A stretch of DNA of 64,000 bases from Oscillibacter valericigenes (GCF_016902445.1 NZ_JACSNX010000006.1:40690-104689), one strand, 5' to 3'; numbered from the stretch's first letter, positions 50,362 to 58,822 are shown. Numbers and translations: made by a program. The notes: generated from the letters alone by a model not told the origin.

Positions 50362-50392
50362 TTGTTCCCAAAAGTTAGCCATGGTAAACTTT
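50362..50392 (+). promoter_or_regulatory. feoAB promoter with overlapping palindromic operator
   Basis: TTGTTC (50362-50367), 17 nt, TAAACT (50385-50390). A 22-bp near-perfect palindrome (50371-50392; arms AAAGTT/AACTTT around CCATGG) covers the spacer and -10. The shape resembles DtxR/IdeR-type metal-repressor boxes, so iron repression is likely. The binding protein is not in the window. Confidence 0.65.
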
Positions 50393-50431
50393 CAATGATC
50401 AGATGTTTGCTTTTTAAGGAGGAATGTTTCG

Positions 50432-50662
50432 ATGACACTGGACAAGCTGCCCCTGGGGCAGGAAGCCGTCATCACCGCCGTGGGCGGCGAGGGCGCCCTG
50501 CGCTGCCGCCTGCTGGATATGGGGCTGATTCCCAAAACCAAGGTCCGCATTGAGAAGATCGCCCCCCTGGGGGATCCCCTGGAGCTGCGGGTGCGGGGGT
50601 ACTCCCTGTCCCTGCGGAAGGAGGACGCGGGCAAGATCGAAGTGGAGGTGGCCGGAGTATGA
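50432..50662 (+). CDS. feoA: Ferrous iron transport protein A
   Basis: 76 aa SH3-like protein: TLDKLPLGQEAVITAVGGEG, LRCRLLDMGLIPKTKVRIEKIAPLGDP, LELRVRGYSLSLRKEDAGKI. It regulates FeoB at the membrane. RBS AAGGAGGAATGTTTCG; stop overlaps feoB. Confidence 0.95.
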   Translation: MTLDKLPLGQEAVITAVGGEGALRCRLLDMGLIPKTKVRIEKIAPLGDPLELRVRGYSLSLRKEDAGKIEVEVAGV

Positions 50663-52668
50663 TCTTCGCGCTGGCCGGAAATCAGAACTGCGGCAAGACC
50701 ACGCTGTTCAATCAGCTCACCGGCTCCAACCAGCACGTGGGCAACTTCCCCGGCGTGACGGTGGACCAGAAGTCCGGCGCCATCCGGGGGGAGAAGGACT
50801 GCACGGTGGTGGACCTGCCGGGCATCTACTCCATCCGGCCCTACACGCCGGAGGAGATCGTCACCCGGGACTTCATCCTAAACCAGAAGCCCGACGGCCT
50901 CATCAACATCGTGGACGCCACCAACATCGAGCGGAACCTGTACCTGACCCTCCAGCTGATGGAGATGCGGATCCCCATGGTGCTGGCCCTGAACATGATG
51001 GACGAGGTCACCGCCGGCGGCGGCACCATCGACGTGAAGGGAATGTCCCAGGCGCTGGGCATTCCCGTGGTGCCCATCTCCGCCGTGAAGAACCAGGGCG
51101 TGGACGAGCTGGTGAAAATCGCCGTCCAGACCGCCCGGAGCAAGACACTGCCCACAGTGTACGACTTCTGCTCTCCCGGCCCGGTCCACCGGTGCATCCA
51201 CGCGGTGGTCCACCAGATCGAGGACCACGCCGAGGCCTCCGGCCTCCCTGTCCGGTTCGCAGCCGCCAAACTCATCGAAGGGGACGAGGACATCGCCCAG
51301 CGGCTGGCCCTGGACCAGAACGAGCTGGAGCTCATCGAGCACAGCGTCAAGGAGATGGAGGACGAGTGCGGCATGGACCGCAACGCCGCCCTGGCGGATA
51401 TGCGCTACACCTTTATCGAGAGCGTCTGCGCCGGCACGGTGGTGAAGTGCCGGGAGTCCCGGGAGCGAACCCGGAGTGAGGCCATCGACAAGGTGGTCAC
51501 CAACAAGTACCTGGCCCTGCCCTTCTTCTTCGCCATCATGCTGGGCATCTTTTTCCTGACCTTCAACGTCATCGGGTCCTTCCTGTCGGACCTGCTGGCC
51601 GCCGGGATCGACGCCCTCACCGTCTCGGTGGACAGCGCCCTCACTGCCTACGGGCTGAACCCGGTGGTCCACTCCCTGGTGATCGACGGCGTGTTCGCCG
51701 GCGTGGGCAGCGTGCTGAGCTTTCTGCCCATCATCGTGGTGCTGTTCTTCTTCCTTTCCATTCTGGAGGACACGGGCTACATGGCCCGGGTGGCCTTCGT
51801 CATGGACCAGCTGCTGCGGAAGATCGGCCTTTCGGGCCGGAGCATCGTGCCCATGCTGATGGGCTTCGGCTGCTCGGTGCCCGCCATCATGTCCACCCGG
51901 ACCCTGGCCTCCGAGCGGGACCGGCGGATGACCATTTTGCTGACGCCCTTCATGAGCTGCTCCGCCAAGATCCCCATCTACGGCGTGTTCTCCGCCGCCT
52001 TCTTCCCGGACCACGCCGCCCTGGTGATGATCGGGCTGTACATCCTGGGCATCCTGGTGGGCATCGTGGCCGCCAAGGTGCTGGGGGCCACCGCCTTCCG
52101 GGGCAACCCGGTTCCCTTCGTCATGGAGCTGCCCAACTACCGCTTCCCCTCCGCCAAAAGCGTGGGCCAGCTGTGCTGGGACAAGGCCAAGGATTTTCTG
52201 ACCCGGGCCTTCACCATCATCTTCGTGGCCACCATCATCGTCTGGTTCCTCCAGACCTTCGACACCCGGCTGAACCTGGTGGCCGACAGCGCCGACAGCC
52301 TGCTGGCCGCCATCGGCGCCTGGATCGCCCCCATCTTCGAGCCCCTGGGCTTCGGGGACTGGCGGGTCTCCACCGCCCTGGTCACCGGCTTCATCGCCAA
52401 GGAGAACGTGATCTCCACTCTGGGCATCCTCACCGGCTCCGGTGCGGACGTCAGCGCCGCCGCCCTGGGGACCCTGTTCACCCCCGCCACCGCCGCCGGA
52501 TTCCTGGCCTTCACGCTGCTGTACACGCCCTGCGTGGCCGCCATTTCCGCAGTGAAGCGGGAGCTGGGCTCCGGCTGGAAGGCTGCCGGCGTGGCGTTGA
52601 GCCAGTGCGTCATCGCCTGGTTCGTGGCCTTCTGGGTCTGCCGCATCGCCATGCTGATCCTGGAGTGA
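50659..52668 (+). CDS. feoB: Ferrous iron transporter B
   Basis: 669 aa. N-terminal G domain: G1 GNQNCGKTT, G2 VGNFPGVTVD, G3 DLPGIY, G4 NMMDE. A helical regulatory domain (to ~265) is followed by about eight membrane helices with two Gate motifs (GFGCSVPAIMSTRTL and YTPCVAAISAVKRELG). Couples GTP hydrolysis to Fe2+ uptake. The G1 motif has Gln where Pro is usual (GNPNCGKT). Confidence 0.97.
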   Translation: MIFALAGNQNCGKTTLFNQLTGSNQHVGNFPGVTVDQKSGAIRGEKDCTVVDLPGIYSIRPYTPEEIVTRDFILNQKPDGLINIVDATNIERNLYLTLQLMEMRIPMVLALNMMDEVTAGGGTIDVKGMSQALGIPVVPISAVKNQGVDELVKIAVQTARSKTLPTVYDFCSPGPVHRCIHAVVHQIEDHAEASGLPVRFAAAKLIEGDEDIAQRLALDQNELELIEHSVKEMEDECGMDRNAALADMRYTFIESVCAGTVVKCRESRERTRSEAIDKVVTNKYLALPFFFAIMLGIFFLTFNVIGSFLSDLLAAGIDALTVSVDSALTAYGLNPVVHSLVIDGVFAGVGSVLSFLPIIVVLFFFLSILEDTGYMARVAFVMDQLLRKIGLSGRSIVPMLMGFGCSVPAIMSTRTLASERDRRMTILLTPFMSCSAKIPIYGVFSAAFFPDHAALVMIGLYILGILVGIVAAKVLGATAFRGNPVPFVMELPNYRFPSAKSVGQLCWDKAKDFLTRAFTIIFVATIIVWFLQTFDTRLNLVADSADSLLAAIGAWIAPIFEPLGFGDWRVSTALVTGFIAKENVISTLGILTGSGADVSAAALGTLFTPATAAGFLAFTLLYTPCVAAISAVKRELGSGWKAAGVALSQCVIAWFVAFWVCRIAMLILE

Positions 52669-52678
52669 GGTGGACGAT

Positions 52679-52831
52679 ATGCTGGAACTGCTGATCCTGG
52701 CGGCCCTGGGGGTCTGGCTGGTGTTCGCTCTCCGCTCCTGTCTCCGCCGCCGGGGAAAGGGCTGCGGCGGCTGTGACGGAAACTGCGGCCACTGCGGCCA
52801 GTCCTGCAGCGCCGCTTCCCGCCGCCGGTAA
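52679..52831 (+). CDS. FeoB-associated Cys-rich membrane protein
   Basis: 50 aa: one membrane segment (LLILAALGVWLVFALRSCL) followed by CGGCDGNCGHCGQSC. Its position 10 nt after feoB and its composition match the short Cys-rich proteins that accompany FeoB in Gram-positives, where they replace FeoC. Confidence 0.9.
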   Translation: MLELLILAALGVWLVFALRSCLRRRGKGCGGCDGNCGHCGQSCSAASRRR

Positions 52832-52845
52832 TCGTGAAAGAAACT

Positions 52846-52880
52846 GAGCCGTCCCCTTCCGGGGACGGCTCTTTCTGTTT
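52846..52880 (+). terminator. Terminator of the feo operon
   Basis: GAGCCGTCCCC/GGGGACGGCTC, loop TTCC, then TTTCTGTTT. Confidence 0.9.
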
Positions 52881-52890
52881 CCAAGGGTCT

Positions 52891-53733
52891 CTACAGCCAC
52901 TTTTTCTTTTTGAAGTACGCCAGCAGCGCCGCCACGATGGCCGCGCTCACCAGGATCACTGCCGGATAGCCGTATTTCCAGCGGAGCTCCGGCATGTTGG
53001 CGAAGTTCATGCCGTACCAGCCTGCCAGCAGGGTCAGGGGCAGGAACACCGCCGTCACCACGGTGAAGATCTTCATCAGGTCGTTCTGCTGGATGGACAG
53101 CTGGGACTGATATGCCTCCCGCAGTTGGGCCACAGACTCCCGCAGGGACTGGACGGCGTTCAGATACCGCTCCATCCGGTTGCCCAGATTGGCAAAGCGC
53201 CGGACGCTCTGCTTGTCCAGCAGGCCGTTGTCGTTGTCCGCCAGGTCGTCAAAGATGGAGTCCAGCTGCTCGTAATAGCGCTTCAGCCGCAGCAGCTCCT
53301 GCCGCCAGGTGATGATCCGGTCCAGATACGCCTCGTGAGCTCCGGTGAGCACCTCTGTCTCTCCGTCGCTGATGGCTGCCTCCAGCTGGTCCAGGTGGGC
53401 CATGTCCCCCTTCAGCAGACGGACGAAGAAATGGTAGAGGGCCTGACCGTTGGGCAGGCCTTCCTCCTCCGGCACCTGCAGGACTGCCCGGGCGGCGGAT
53501 TCCGCCGCATCGTCCTCACAGAAGATGAACAGATCCTCCCGGTCCAGATACACCAGCATCTGAGAAGCCGCTGTCCGCCGGCTCCGTACGTCGTACCAGT
53601 CAAAGGCAATGAGGTCAAAGCTCTCAAAGCCCTCAAATGCCTCGATCTGCCCCTCATGGATGTAGTTCAGCACCTTGGCATCCATATAGGGCTCCATCTC
53701 CCGGATGCGGGACATGGGCAGTACCATCCGCAT
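52891..53733 (-). CDS. corA: CorA-family magnesium/divalent cation channel
   Basis: 280 aa from ATG 53733. A large cytoplasmic domain (DWYDVRS..., EDLFIFCED...) and two C-terminal membrane helices, with the GMN signature in LAGWYGMNFANMPELRW at the end of the first. The basic tail is KKKKWL. It is the last gene of the HTH-led operon; an earlier in-frame start overlaps the upstream gene and lacks an RBS. Confidence 0.95.
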   Translation of the reverse strand: MRMVLPMSRIREMEPYMDAKVLNYIHEGQIEAFEGFESFDLIAFDWYDVRSRRTAASQMLVYLDREDLFIFCEDDAAESAARAVLQVPEEEGLPNGQALYHFFVRLLKGDMAHLDQLEAAISDGETEVLTGAHEAYLDRIITWRQELLRLKRYYEQLDSIFDDLADNDNGLLDKQSVRRFANLGNRMERYLNAVQSLRESVAQLREAYQSQLSIQQNDLMKIFTVVTAVFLPLTLLAGWYGMNFANMPELRWKYGYPAVILVSAAIVAALLAYFKKKKWL

Positions 53734-53755
53734 AAACGCATCTTCCTCCGTTTTC

Positions 53756-54313
53756 TCAGAGTTCTCCCAGGCCGCCGTCCTTGGGCGGCAGGTCCTCACA
53801 GCGCTTGGCGCATTTCCAGAGTGCCGCCAGAAACCAGATGATGCCCACCAGTCCGGCGATACCCACCATCAGACCAAGCCCGGCGGAAAGCAGCAGAATC
53901 GCCGCATAGCCTGCGATCTGCACCGTCAGCAGGATGAACCAGGCCGTCCGCACCGATGCGCCGTTCAAATCCGCGCCCCGGGCGCTCTCCATTTCCAGAA
54001 TGGCCTGGACCACATTCCAGGACACGATCAGAGAGAGGACCGCGGCGGCCAGCCCCAGGATCGTATCCAGCCAGCTGTCTCCGCCCGCAACGCCCAGCAG
54101 TTCCCCCACCCACAGGAGCCCCGTATATACAGCCATTGCCGCAGCAAAGGGGCGGAGGGTCTTGAATCGGCTGCTCTGCTCTGTCAGCTCTCCCGCCGCC
54201 TGATACAGCAGGATGTAGCCCACAAAGGTGGGGATCAGATTCAGCGTGTGAGCATTGAATGATAGGTTAAAATTGATAAAGACAAAAAAGAATCCCCAAA
54301 AGATCCTCTTCAC
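53756..54313 (-). CDS. Membrane protein, unknown
   Basis: 185 aa, about five hydrophobic helices (FFFVFINFNLSFNAHTLNLIP, TFVGYILLYQA, LAAAVLSLIVSWNVVQAIL, AWFILLTVQIAGYAAILLLSAG, LMVGIAGLVGIIWFLAALW). GTG start overlaps the preceding stop (GTGA), with GGGGGAGAAGG upstream. No family recognised; operon partner of CorA and an HTH regulator. Confidence 0.75.
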   Translation of the reverse strand: MKRIFWGFFFVFINFNLSFNAHTLNLIPTFVGYILLYQAAGELTEQSSRFKTLRPFAAAMAVYTGLLWVGELLGVAGGDSWLDTILGLAAAVLSLIVSWNVVQAILEMESARGADLNGASVRTAWFILLTVQIAGYAAILLLSAGLGLMVGIAGLVGIIWFLAALWKCAKRCEDLPPKDGGLGEL

Positions 54314-54459
54314 AGTTCCTTCTCCCCCATTTTCTTTTTTACATATCGCTTGCCGAAGTGCAGCACCAGCACGCCTGCCGCAATCTTCACGGCGGCATAC
54401 AGCGCCGGGAACAGCAGAATACCCATGGGAAATCCGTCAAATACATTTACAGCGCTCAT
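54310..54459 (-). CDS. 49-aa membrane protein
   Basis: MSAVNVFDGFPMGILLFPAL, then YAAVKIAAGVLVLHFGKRYVKKK: one hydrophobic helix and a basic cytoplasmic end. TGAGGAGGGCAGAG precedes the ATG, 13 nt after the HTH gene stop. It is coupled to the next gene by a 4-nt overlap. Confidence 0.75.
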   Translation of the reverse strand: MSAVNVFDGFPMGILLFPALYAAVKIAAGVLVLHFGKRYVKKKMGEKEL

Positions 54460-54472
54460 CTCTCTGCCCTCC

Positions 54473-54874
54473 TCACCAGCCGATCAGGCCCGTCAATCCG
54501 CTGATCATCCCCCGGTACGCCAGATAGAACAGCACCAGCTGCACCAGGTCCAGCACGCCCCAGACGATCAGCAGCCACCCCAGCAGGTACCACTTCCGCT
54601 TGGCGAAGGCCAGAAACCGCTCCACCCAGTCCCTCTGTTCCCGGGGCGGCTTCTCTGTCTTTGTCTCGCTGCTCTCCGGCTGTGGCCGCAGCAGGTAGTC
54701 GGTGGTGACGTCGAAGATGTCCGCCAGGGCCACCACCTTGTCCGTCTCCGGCATGGTCTCGTCCCGCTCCCAGCGGCTGACGGCCTGCCGGCTCACCTCC
54801 AGCCGCTCCGCCAGCTGGTCCTGGCTCATACCGGCCCTCTGCCGGAGGGATTGCAGCTTTTCTCCGAATGTCAT
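54473..54874 (-). CDS. XRE-family HTH regulator with C-terminal membrane helix
   Basis: 133 aa. HTH MSQDQLAERLEVSRQAVSRWERDETMPETDKVVALADIF at residues 17-55, a charged linker, then hydrophobic segments WYLLGWLLIVWGVLDLVQLVLFYL. A membrane-bound one-component regulator that probably controls its own operon. Start ATG 54874 in place of the Met two codons earlier is inferred. Confidence 0.88.
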   Translation of the reverse strand: MTFGEKLQSLRQRAGMSQDQLAERLEVSRQAVSRWERDETMPETDKVVALADIFDVTTDYLLRPQPESSETKTEKPPREQRDWVERFLAFAKRKWYLLGWLLIVWGVLDLVQLVLFYLAYRGMISGLTGLIGW

Positions 54875-55236
54875 AGGCATTCTCCCTTCTTCTGGATGCC
54901 ATCAGACTATCAAATCCGGCGGTTGCATGCCAGCAACCGGCTATGGAACTTCCGCAATCTCAGATTGCACAGCTTGTCGAAAAGGGCTTTTCGACAAGCT
55001 GCCTGCGCTTTTCAGAACTTCAGAAAGCTCAGAAAAATGGCTGATTGAAAGCAAAAGACACCCATCCCGGGTCTCTTTCGTCGCTATCTTCCTTCCCGTT
55101 TCCCCGGATCTCAGGGGTTATCGGCGGTCCGGGCAGTCCCGCCCTCTTCAACATAGCATATTTCCTGTCCCGGTGCAACGGCCCGGGGGCGGATTTTGAA
55201 AAAGAGGCCGGGACAGAGCGCAATCTCTGTCCCGGC
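54875..55236. other. Intergenic region with a perfect 15-bp hairpin
   Basis: 362 nt without a gene. It contains CAGCTTGTCGAAAAG and its exact complement with a 2-nt loop (54968-55000) and the terminator of the rightmost gene. A promoter for the leftward HTH operon must lie near 54890-54950 but is not obvious. Confidence 0.6.
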
Positions 55237-55238
55237 CT
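55198..55238 (-). terminator. Terminator of the SLOG-family gene
   Basis: AGGCCGGGACAGAG and complement, 6-nt loop, then CTTTTTC on the minus strand; it overlaps the stop codon. Confidence 0.88.
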
Positions 55239-55755
55239 AGCGGGCTGGCTCCGGCAGGATGGGCAGGTCCACGATCTCCAGCCCCCGGCGCATGGCGTAC
55301 TCCACCGTGTACCGGGTGCCGCCGGGGGACCCGTCAAAGGCGGCGATCAGCAGCGAGGCGTGGTCCACCATGTACCGGTCCCTTCGCTGCATGCAGGAGG
55401 GGGTGTACTGCCGGGACACCAGCGTCTCGAAATCGCATGCCTCCACCAGCCGCTGATACCGCCGCCGCTGGTCCGGCGGCCAGGCGTCCGCCTGGGTGGG
55501 GCAGGGGATGGCCGCCTCCACCGTCACGTCTGGGTGCATCTGGCGCAGGCGGAGGACGCACTCGCAGAAATACAGGTCGCACCCCAGGGCCATGCCGCAG
55601 AGGAAGTGGCGGAATCCCTCCTGATAGGCCGCCTCCGCCGCGTCGAAGATCCGCTTCTTCAGTGCGGCGCAGCAGGGATCTTCCTCGTCATACCGCCAGG
55701 GCAGCTTGCCGGGCCGGTGCCCGGTGAAGCAGCAGGATACCTGACGTCCCCGCAT
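55237..55755 (-). CDS. SLOG-family protein (DUF1273/YpsA-like), SOS-controlled
   Basis: 172 aa from ATG 55755 (GGGAGGGAAGCCC upstream). CCFTGHRPGKLPWRYDE and FLCGMALGCDLYFCECVL are the nucleotide-binding motifs of the SLOG/YpsA group; LLIAAFDGSPGGTRYTVEYAMRRGLEIV ends the Rossmann-like fold. These proteins are thought to bind nucleotide-derived ligands. A LexA box fills its promoter spacer, so it is probably DNA-damage inducible. Confidence 0.85.
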   Translation of the reverse strand: MRGRQVSCCFTGHRPGKLPWRYDEEDPCCAALKKRIFDAAEAAYQEGFRHFLCGMALGCDLYFCECVLRLRQMHPDVTVEAAIPCPTQADAWPPDQRRRYQRLVEACDFETLVSRQYTPSCMQRRDRYMVDHASLLIAAFDGSPGGTRYTVEYAMRRGLEIVDLPILPEPAR

Positions 55756-55785
55756 GGGCTTCCCTCCCCTCTCCATGATGGGTCC

Positions 55786-55814
55786 AGTATAGAACATTCG
55801 TTCTTTTTTGTAAA
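55786..55814 (-). promoter_or_regulatory. SLOG gene promoter with LexA box
   Basis: Minus strand TTTACA (55809-55814), 17 nt, TATACT (55786-55791). The last 12 nt of the spacer are GAACGAATGTTC (complement of 55792-55803), a perfect Gram-positive LexA box of the form GAAC-N4-GTTC. Confidence 0.88.
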
Positions 55815-55835
55815 GGAAAATCCGAAAAATAGGGG

Positions 55836-55864
55836 TTGCAATTTCAAGGACACTGTTATATACT
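55836..55864 (+). promoter_or_regulatory. Promoter of the FMN riboswitch-ribU transcript
   Basis: TTGCAA (55836-55841), 17 nt, TATACT (55859-55864). It is divergent from the SLOG promoter. Confidence 0.8.
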
Positions 55865-55891
55865 ACCACTAGAAAACAACTGAATCCTTTG

Positions 55892-56005
55892 TCTTCAGGG
55901 CGGGGTGCAAGTCCCCACTGGCGGTACAGTCCGCGACCGGGCGCTTCGGCGTCCGCTGACCCGGTGGAACTCCGGGACCAACAGTTACAGTCTGGATGGA
56001 AGAAG
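55892..56005 (+). ncRNA. FMN riboswitch (RFN element)
   Basis: All conserved RFN blocks are present in order: TCTTCAGGGCGGGGTGCAA, CCCCACTGGCGGTA, AGTCCGCGA, a variable stem, GACCCGGTGGAACTCC, GGGACCAACAGTTACAGTC and GGATGGAAGAAG. The closing P1 stem pairs CTTC with GAAG. It senses FMN and turns down the riboflavin transporter gene that follows. Confidence 0.97.
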
Positions 56006-56051
56006 ATGGCACCGGCAAGGCCGTGCGCATGTGCGCTCCTTTGCTGCGGTT

Positions 56052-56085
56052 CACCTTGGAGAAGTCAAAGCGTCCAGGGTGTTTT
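56052..56085 (+). terminator. Expression-platform terminator of the FMN riboswitch
   Basis: CACCTTGGA pairs with TCCAGGGTG (one G-T pair) followed by TTTTC, between the aptamer and ribU. It suggests transcriptional control. The competing antiterminator pairing was not worked out. Confidence 0.7.
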
Positions 56086-56112
56086 CAAGCAGCGAAAAGG
56101 AGTGTATTTTTT

Positions 56113-56814
56113 ATGTCTGAACCCAATGTCAATGTACTCAAGGCCCCGGTCCGCTCCAGGACAAATGTGCGGACGCTGACCTCCATGGCCATGCTGACTG
56201 CCCTCGCCTATGTGGTGATGCTCCTCAGCAAGATGCTGCCTCAGGTGCAGCACTTCCTCCAGATGGATCTGAAGGACACCATCATCTGCATCGGCGGCTT
56301 CCTGTTCGGGCCCCTGTCCGCCGCCGTCATCTCCATCGTGGTGGCGGTGGTGGAGATGTTCTCCGTCAGCGACACCGGCCCCATCGGCTGCATCATGAAC
56401 GTGCTGGCCACCTGCGCCTTCTGCTGCACTGCCGCCTTCGTCTACAAGAAATTCCACACCCGTAAGGGCGCCGTCATCGGCCTGGCCCTGGGCACCGTGT
56501 GCCTCACCGTGGTGATGCTGCTGTGGAACTACCTGATCACCCCCATCTACATGGGGATGGACCGGGCCGTGGTGGCCGCCATGCTGCCCACCGTCTTCCT
56601 CCCCTTCAACCTGGTGAAGGGCGGCCTGAACATGGCGCTGATCCTGCTGATCTACAAGCCGGTGGTCACCGCCCTGCGGAAGGCCCGGCTGGTGCCGCAG
56701 TCCCATACCCCCGTCCAGAGCAGGGGTGGGCTCAATGCCGGCTTTCTCCTGTTCTCTCTGGCCCTGCTGGCTACCTTCGTGACGCTGGCCCTGGTGCTGA
56801 TGGACATCCTGTAA
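56113..56814 (+). CDS. ribU: Riboflavin transporter, ECF S component
   Basis: 233 aa, about six membrane helices: LTSMAMLTALAYVVMLLSK, DTIICIGGFLFGPLSAAVISIVVAVVEMF, GCIMNVLATCAFCCTAAFVYK, LALGTVCLTVVMLLWNYLITPIYMG, MLPTVFLPFNLVKGGLNMALILLIY and a C-terminal helix. The NYLITPIYMG and FNLVKGGLNM motifs are typical of RibU. Needs the ECF A/A'/T module encoded elsewhere. RBS AAAAGGAGTG. Confidence 0.96.
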   Translation: MSEPNVNVLKAPVRSRTNVRTLTSMAMLTALAYVVMLLSKMLPQVQHFLQMDLKDTIICIGGFLFGPLSAAVISIVVAVVEMFSVSDTGPIGCIMNVLATCAFCCTAAFVYKKFHTRKGAVIGLALGTVCLTVVMLLWNYLITPIYMGMDRAVVAAMLPTVFLPFNLVKGGLNMALILLIYKPVVTALRKARLVPQSHTPVQSRGGLNAGFLLFSLALLATFVTLALVLMDIL

Positions 56815-56832
56815 GTCACAAGACACAAACAT

Positions 56833-56860
56833 GCGCGGGGACATCTGTCCCCGCGCTTTT
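56833..56860 (+). terminator. Terminator of ribU
   Basis: GCGCGGGGACA/TGTCCCCGCGC with a 2-nt loop (TC, so the top pair may open), then TTTT. Confidence 0.85.
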
Positions 56861-56970
56861 GCGTTCAGGCCCGCTTCTCCTGGTCTGTCCCTGTCTTCAC
56901 AGGCTGTCCGGCTGGCTTTCTCTAAGATCAATATATCAGAATCTTCCCCTCCCGGCAAGCCCCACCGCTC

Positions 56971-56999
56971 TTTTCAAGGGCGAACAGATGTGCTATGAT
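56971..56999 (+). promoter_or_regulatory. dinB promoter with LexA-like box
   Basis: TTTTCA (56971-56976), 17 nt, TATGAT (56994-56999). The last 12 nt of the spacer are GAACAGATGTGC (56982-56993), one mismatch from GAAC-N4-GTTC, in exactly the same place as in the SLOG promoter. Confidence 0.8.
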
Positions 57000-57023
57000 A
57001 GAGGGCGGAAAGGAGGCGGGGCC

Positions 57024-58238
57024 ATGGACCGGATCATCCTGCACTGCGATCTGAACAGTTTTTACGCCTCCGTGGAGCTGCGGAGCCACCCGGACCTGCG
57101 GGACGTTCCCACGGCTGTCTGCGGGGACCCCATCTCCCGCCACGGTATCATCCTGGCGAAAAATGAGCCTGCCAAGAAGTTCGGCGTCCAGACGGCGGAG
57201 ACCATCTGGCAGGCCCGGAAGAAGTGCCCGGGACTGGTGCTGCTGCCGCCCCATCACAGCCTGTACCGGCAGGTCTCCAAACAGGTCAATGCCATCTATG
57301 AGCAGTACACCGACCTGGTGGAGCCCTTCGGCATCGACGAGAGCTGGCTGGATGTCACCCACACCCTCCACCTCTTCGGCGGGGACGCCAAGGCCCTGGC
57401 GGACCATCTGCGGCAGCGGATGCGCCGGGAGATGGGCCTGACCCTCTCGGTGGGCGTCTCCTTCAACAAGGTGTTTGCCAAGCTGGGCAGTGACTACAAA
57501 AAGCCCGACGCCACCACCGTCATCTCCCGGGACAACTGGAAAAGCCTGGTCTGGCCCCTGCCGGTGGGGGCGCTGCTGTATGTGGGCGGCGCCGCCCGGA
57601 AGATCCTGGCTCAGTTCGGCGTGAAGACCATCGGGCAGCTGGCGGCCTGCAGGCGGGACGCGCTGGAGACCCTGATGGGCAAAATGGGGGGCCAGCTCCA
57701 CGACTATGCCAACGGGCTGGACACGGACCCCGTCCGCTCCCGGTACGAGGAGGAGATGGTGAAGTCCGTGGGCAACGGCACCACATTCCCCAAGAATCTC
57801 ACCACGGCGGAGCAGGTCCGGGGCGGTATCGCCGTACTGGCGGACTCCGTGGCCACCCGGCTGCGGCACAGCGACCTGTACGCCGGCGGGCTCCAGGTGA
57901 CGGTGCGGGATCCTCAGTTCCACGACCGGTCCCGCCAGATGCAGCTGTCCGCCCCCACGCACCTGATCCGGGAGCTGACGGCGGCAGCCATGGACCTGAC
58001 TCATCAGCTGTGGAAGCCCCCTGCCCCGGTCCGGGCCCTGACGGTCACCGCCATCCATCTGGTACGGTCGGAGGACGCCTATGAACAGGTGGATCTGTTC
58101 ACTGCCGGGGCGGCGCCCAAGAAGGAAAGACAGGAAAAGCTGGAGGCGGCCATGGACCGCCTCCGGGGAAAATACGGGAGCGACGTCATCTCCTACGGCG
58201 CCTCCCGTCCGGAAAAAGAGGAGGATCCCCTGCCATGA
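57024..58238 (+). CDS. dinB: DNA polymerase IV (Y family)
   Basis: 404 aa. Catalytic motifs CDLNSFYASVE and FGIDESWLDV with the metal-binding acidic residues; helix-hairpin-helix region (FGVKTIGQLAACRRDAL); little-finger domain from about 240. Translesion polymerase of the SOS response. ATG 57024 follows GGAAAGGAGGCGGGGCC. Its stop overlaps the folate gene by 4 nt. The tail EQVDLFTAG resembles a clamp-binding QxxLF motif. Confidence 0.96.
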   Translation: MDRIILHCDLNSFYASVELRSHPDLRDVPTAVCGDPISRHGIILAKNEPAKKFGVQTAETIWQARKKCPGLVLLPPHHSLYRQVSKQVNAIYEQYTDLVEPFGIDESWLDVTHTLHLFGGDAKALADHLRQRMRREMGLTLSVGVSFNKVFAKLGSDYKKPDATTVISRDNWKSLVWPLPVGALLYVGGAARKILAQFGVKTIGQLAACRRDALETLMGKMGGQLHDYANGLDTDPVRSRYEEEMVKSVGNGTTFPKNLTTAEQVRGGIAVLADSVATRLRHSDLYAGGLQVTVRDPQFHDRSRQMQLSAPTHLIRELTAAAMDLTHQLWKPPAPVRALTVTAIHLVRSEDAYEQVDLFTAGAAPKKERQEKLEAAMDRLRGKYGSDVISYGASRPEKEEDPLP

Positions 58239-58822
58239 CCACAGACACAGAAAAGCAGCAGCTGCGAAAGACCATGCGCCGCCTGGCATCCCAGCTCTCT
58301 CCCCGATACCGGGCAGCGGCGGACGAGGCCATCGCCCGGCACCTGCTGTCCCTGCCGGAGTACCGGAGTGCCGGAGCGGTATTCTGCTTCGTCTCCGCCG
58401 GGCGGGAGATCGATACCCGCCCCATTTTGGAGCGGACCCTGGCCGACGGCAGGACGCTGTGCGTCCCCCTGTGCGTGACGGACGGGGTCATGGAGCTGCG
58501 GGCCGTCCGGGACCTGAAGGAGCTCTCCCCCGGCGCCTACGGCATCCTGGAGCCCCCGGCGGACAGTCCCGCCCTTTCCCCGGACCAGATCGACCTGGCG
58601 GTGATCCCCTGTGTCACCTGCAGCCGGGAGGGCCGCCGGCTGGGCCGTGGCGGCGGGTACTACGACCGCTTCCTGGCCCATTACCGGGGCGCGGCGGTGC
58701 TGCTGTGCCGGGAGCGGCTGCTGCGGCAGGAGATCCCCTTCGACCTCCACGACTACCCCATTCCCTGGGTCATTACAGAGGCAGGTCTGTTCGAGGACGG
58801 CACCCCCGCCCGGCCGGAGTGA
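58235..58822 (+). CDS. 5-formyltetrahydrofolate cyclo-ligase
   Basis: 195 aa, normal length. N-terminal KQQLRKTMRRLASQLSP, then VPLCVTDGVMELRAV, PAVIPCVTCSREGRRLGRGGGYYDRFL-like (VIPCVTCSREGRRLGRGGGYYDRF) with the ATP-binding glycines. Converts 5-formyl-THF to methenyl-THF, feeding the one-carbon pool used by GlyA downstream. Translationally coupled to dinB. Confidence 0.94.
   Translation: MTTDTEKQQLRKTMRRLASQLSPRYRAAADEAIARHLLSLPEYRSAGAVFCFVSAGREIDTRPILERTLADGRTLCVPLCVTDGVMELRAVRDLKELSPGAYGILEPPADSPALSPDQIDLAVIPCVTCSREGRRLGRGGGYYDRFLAHYRGAAVLLCRERLLRQEIPFDLHDYPIPWVITEAGLFEDGTPARPE

Noticed and set aside
50878..52884. 668-codon minus-strand frame
   Set aside because: Antisense shadow of feoB.
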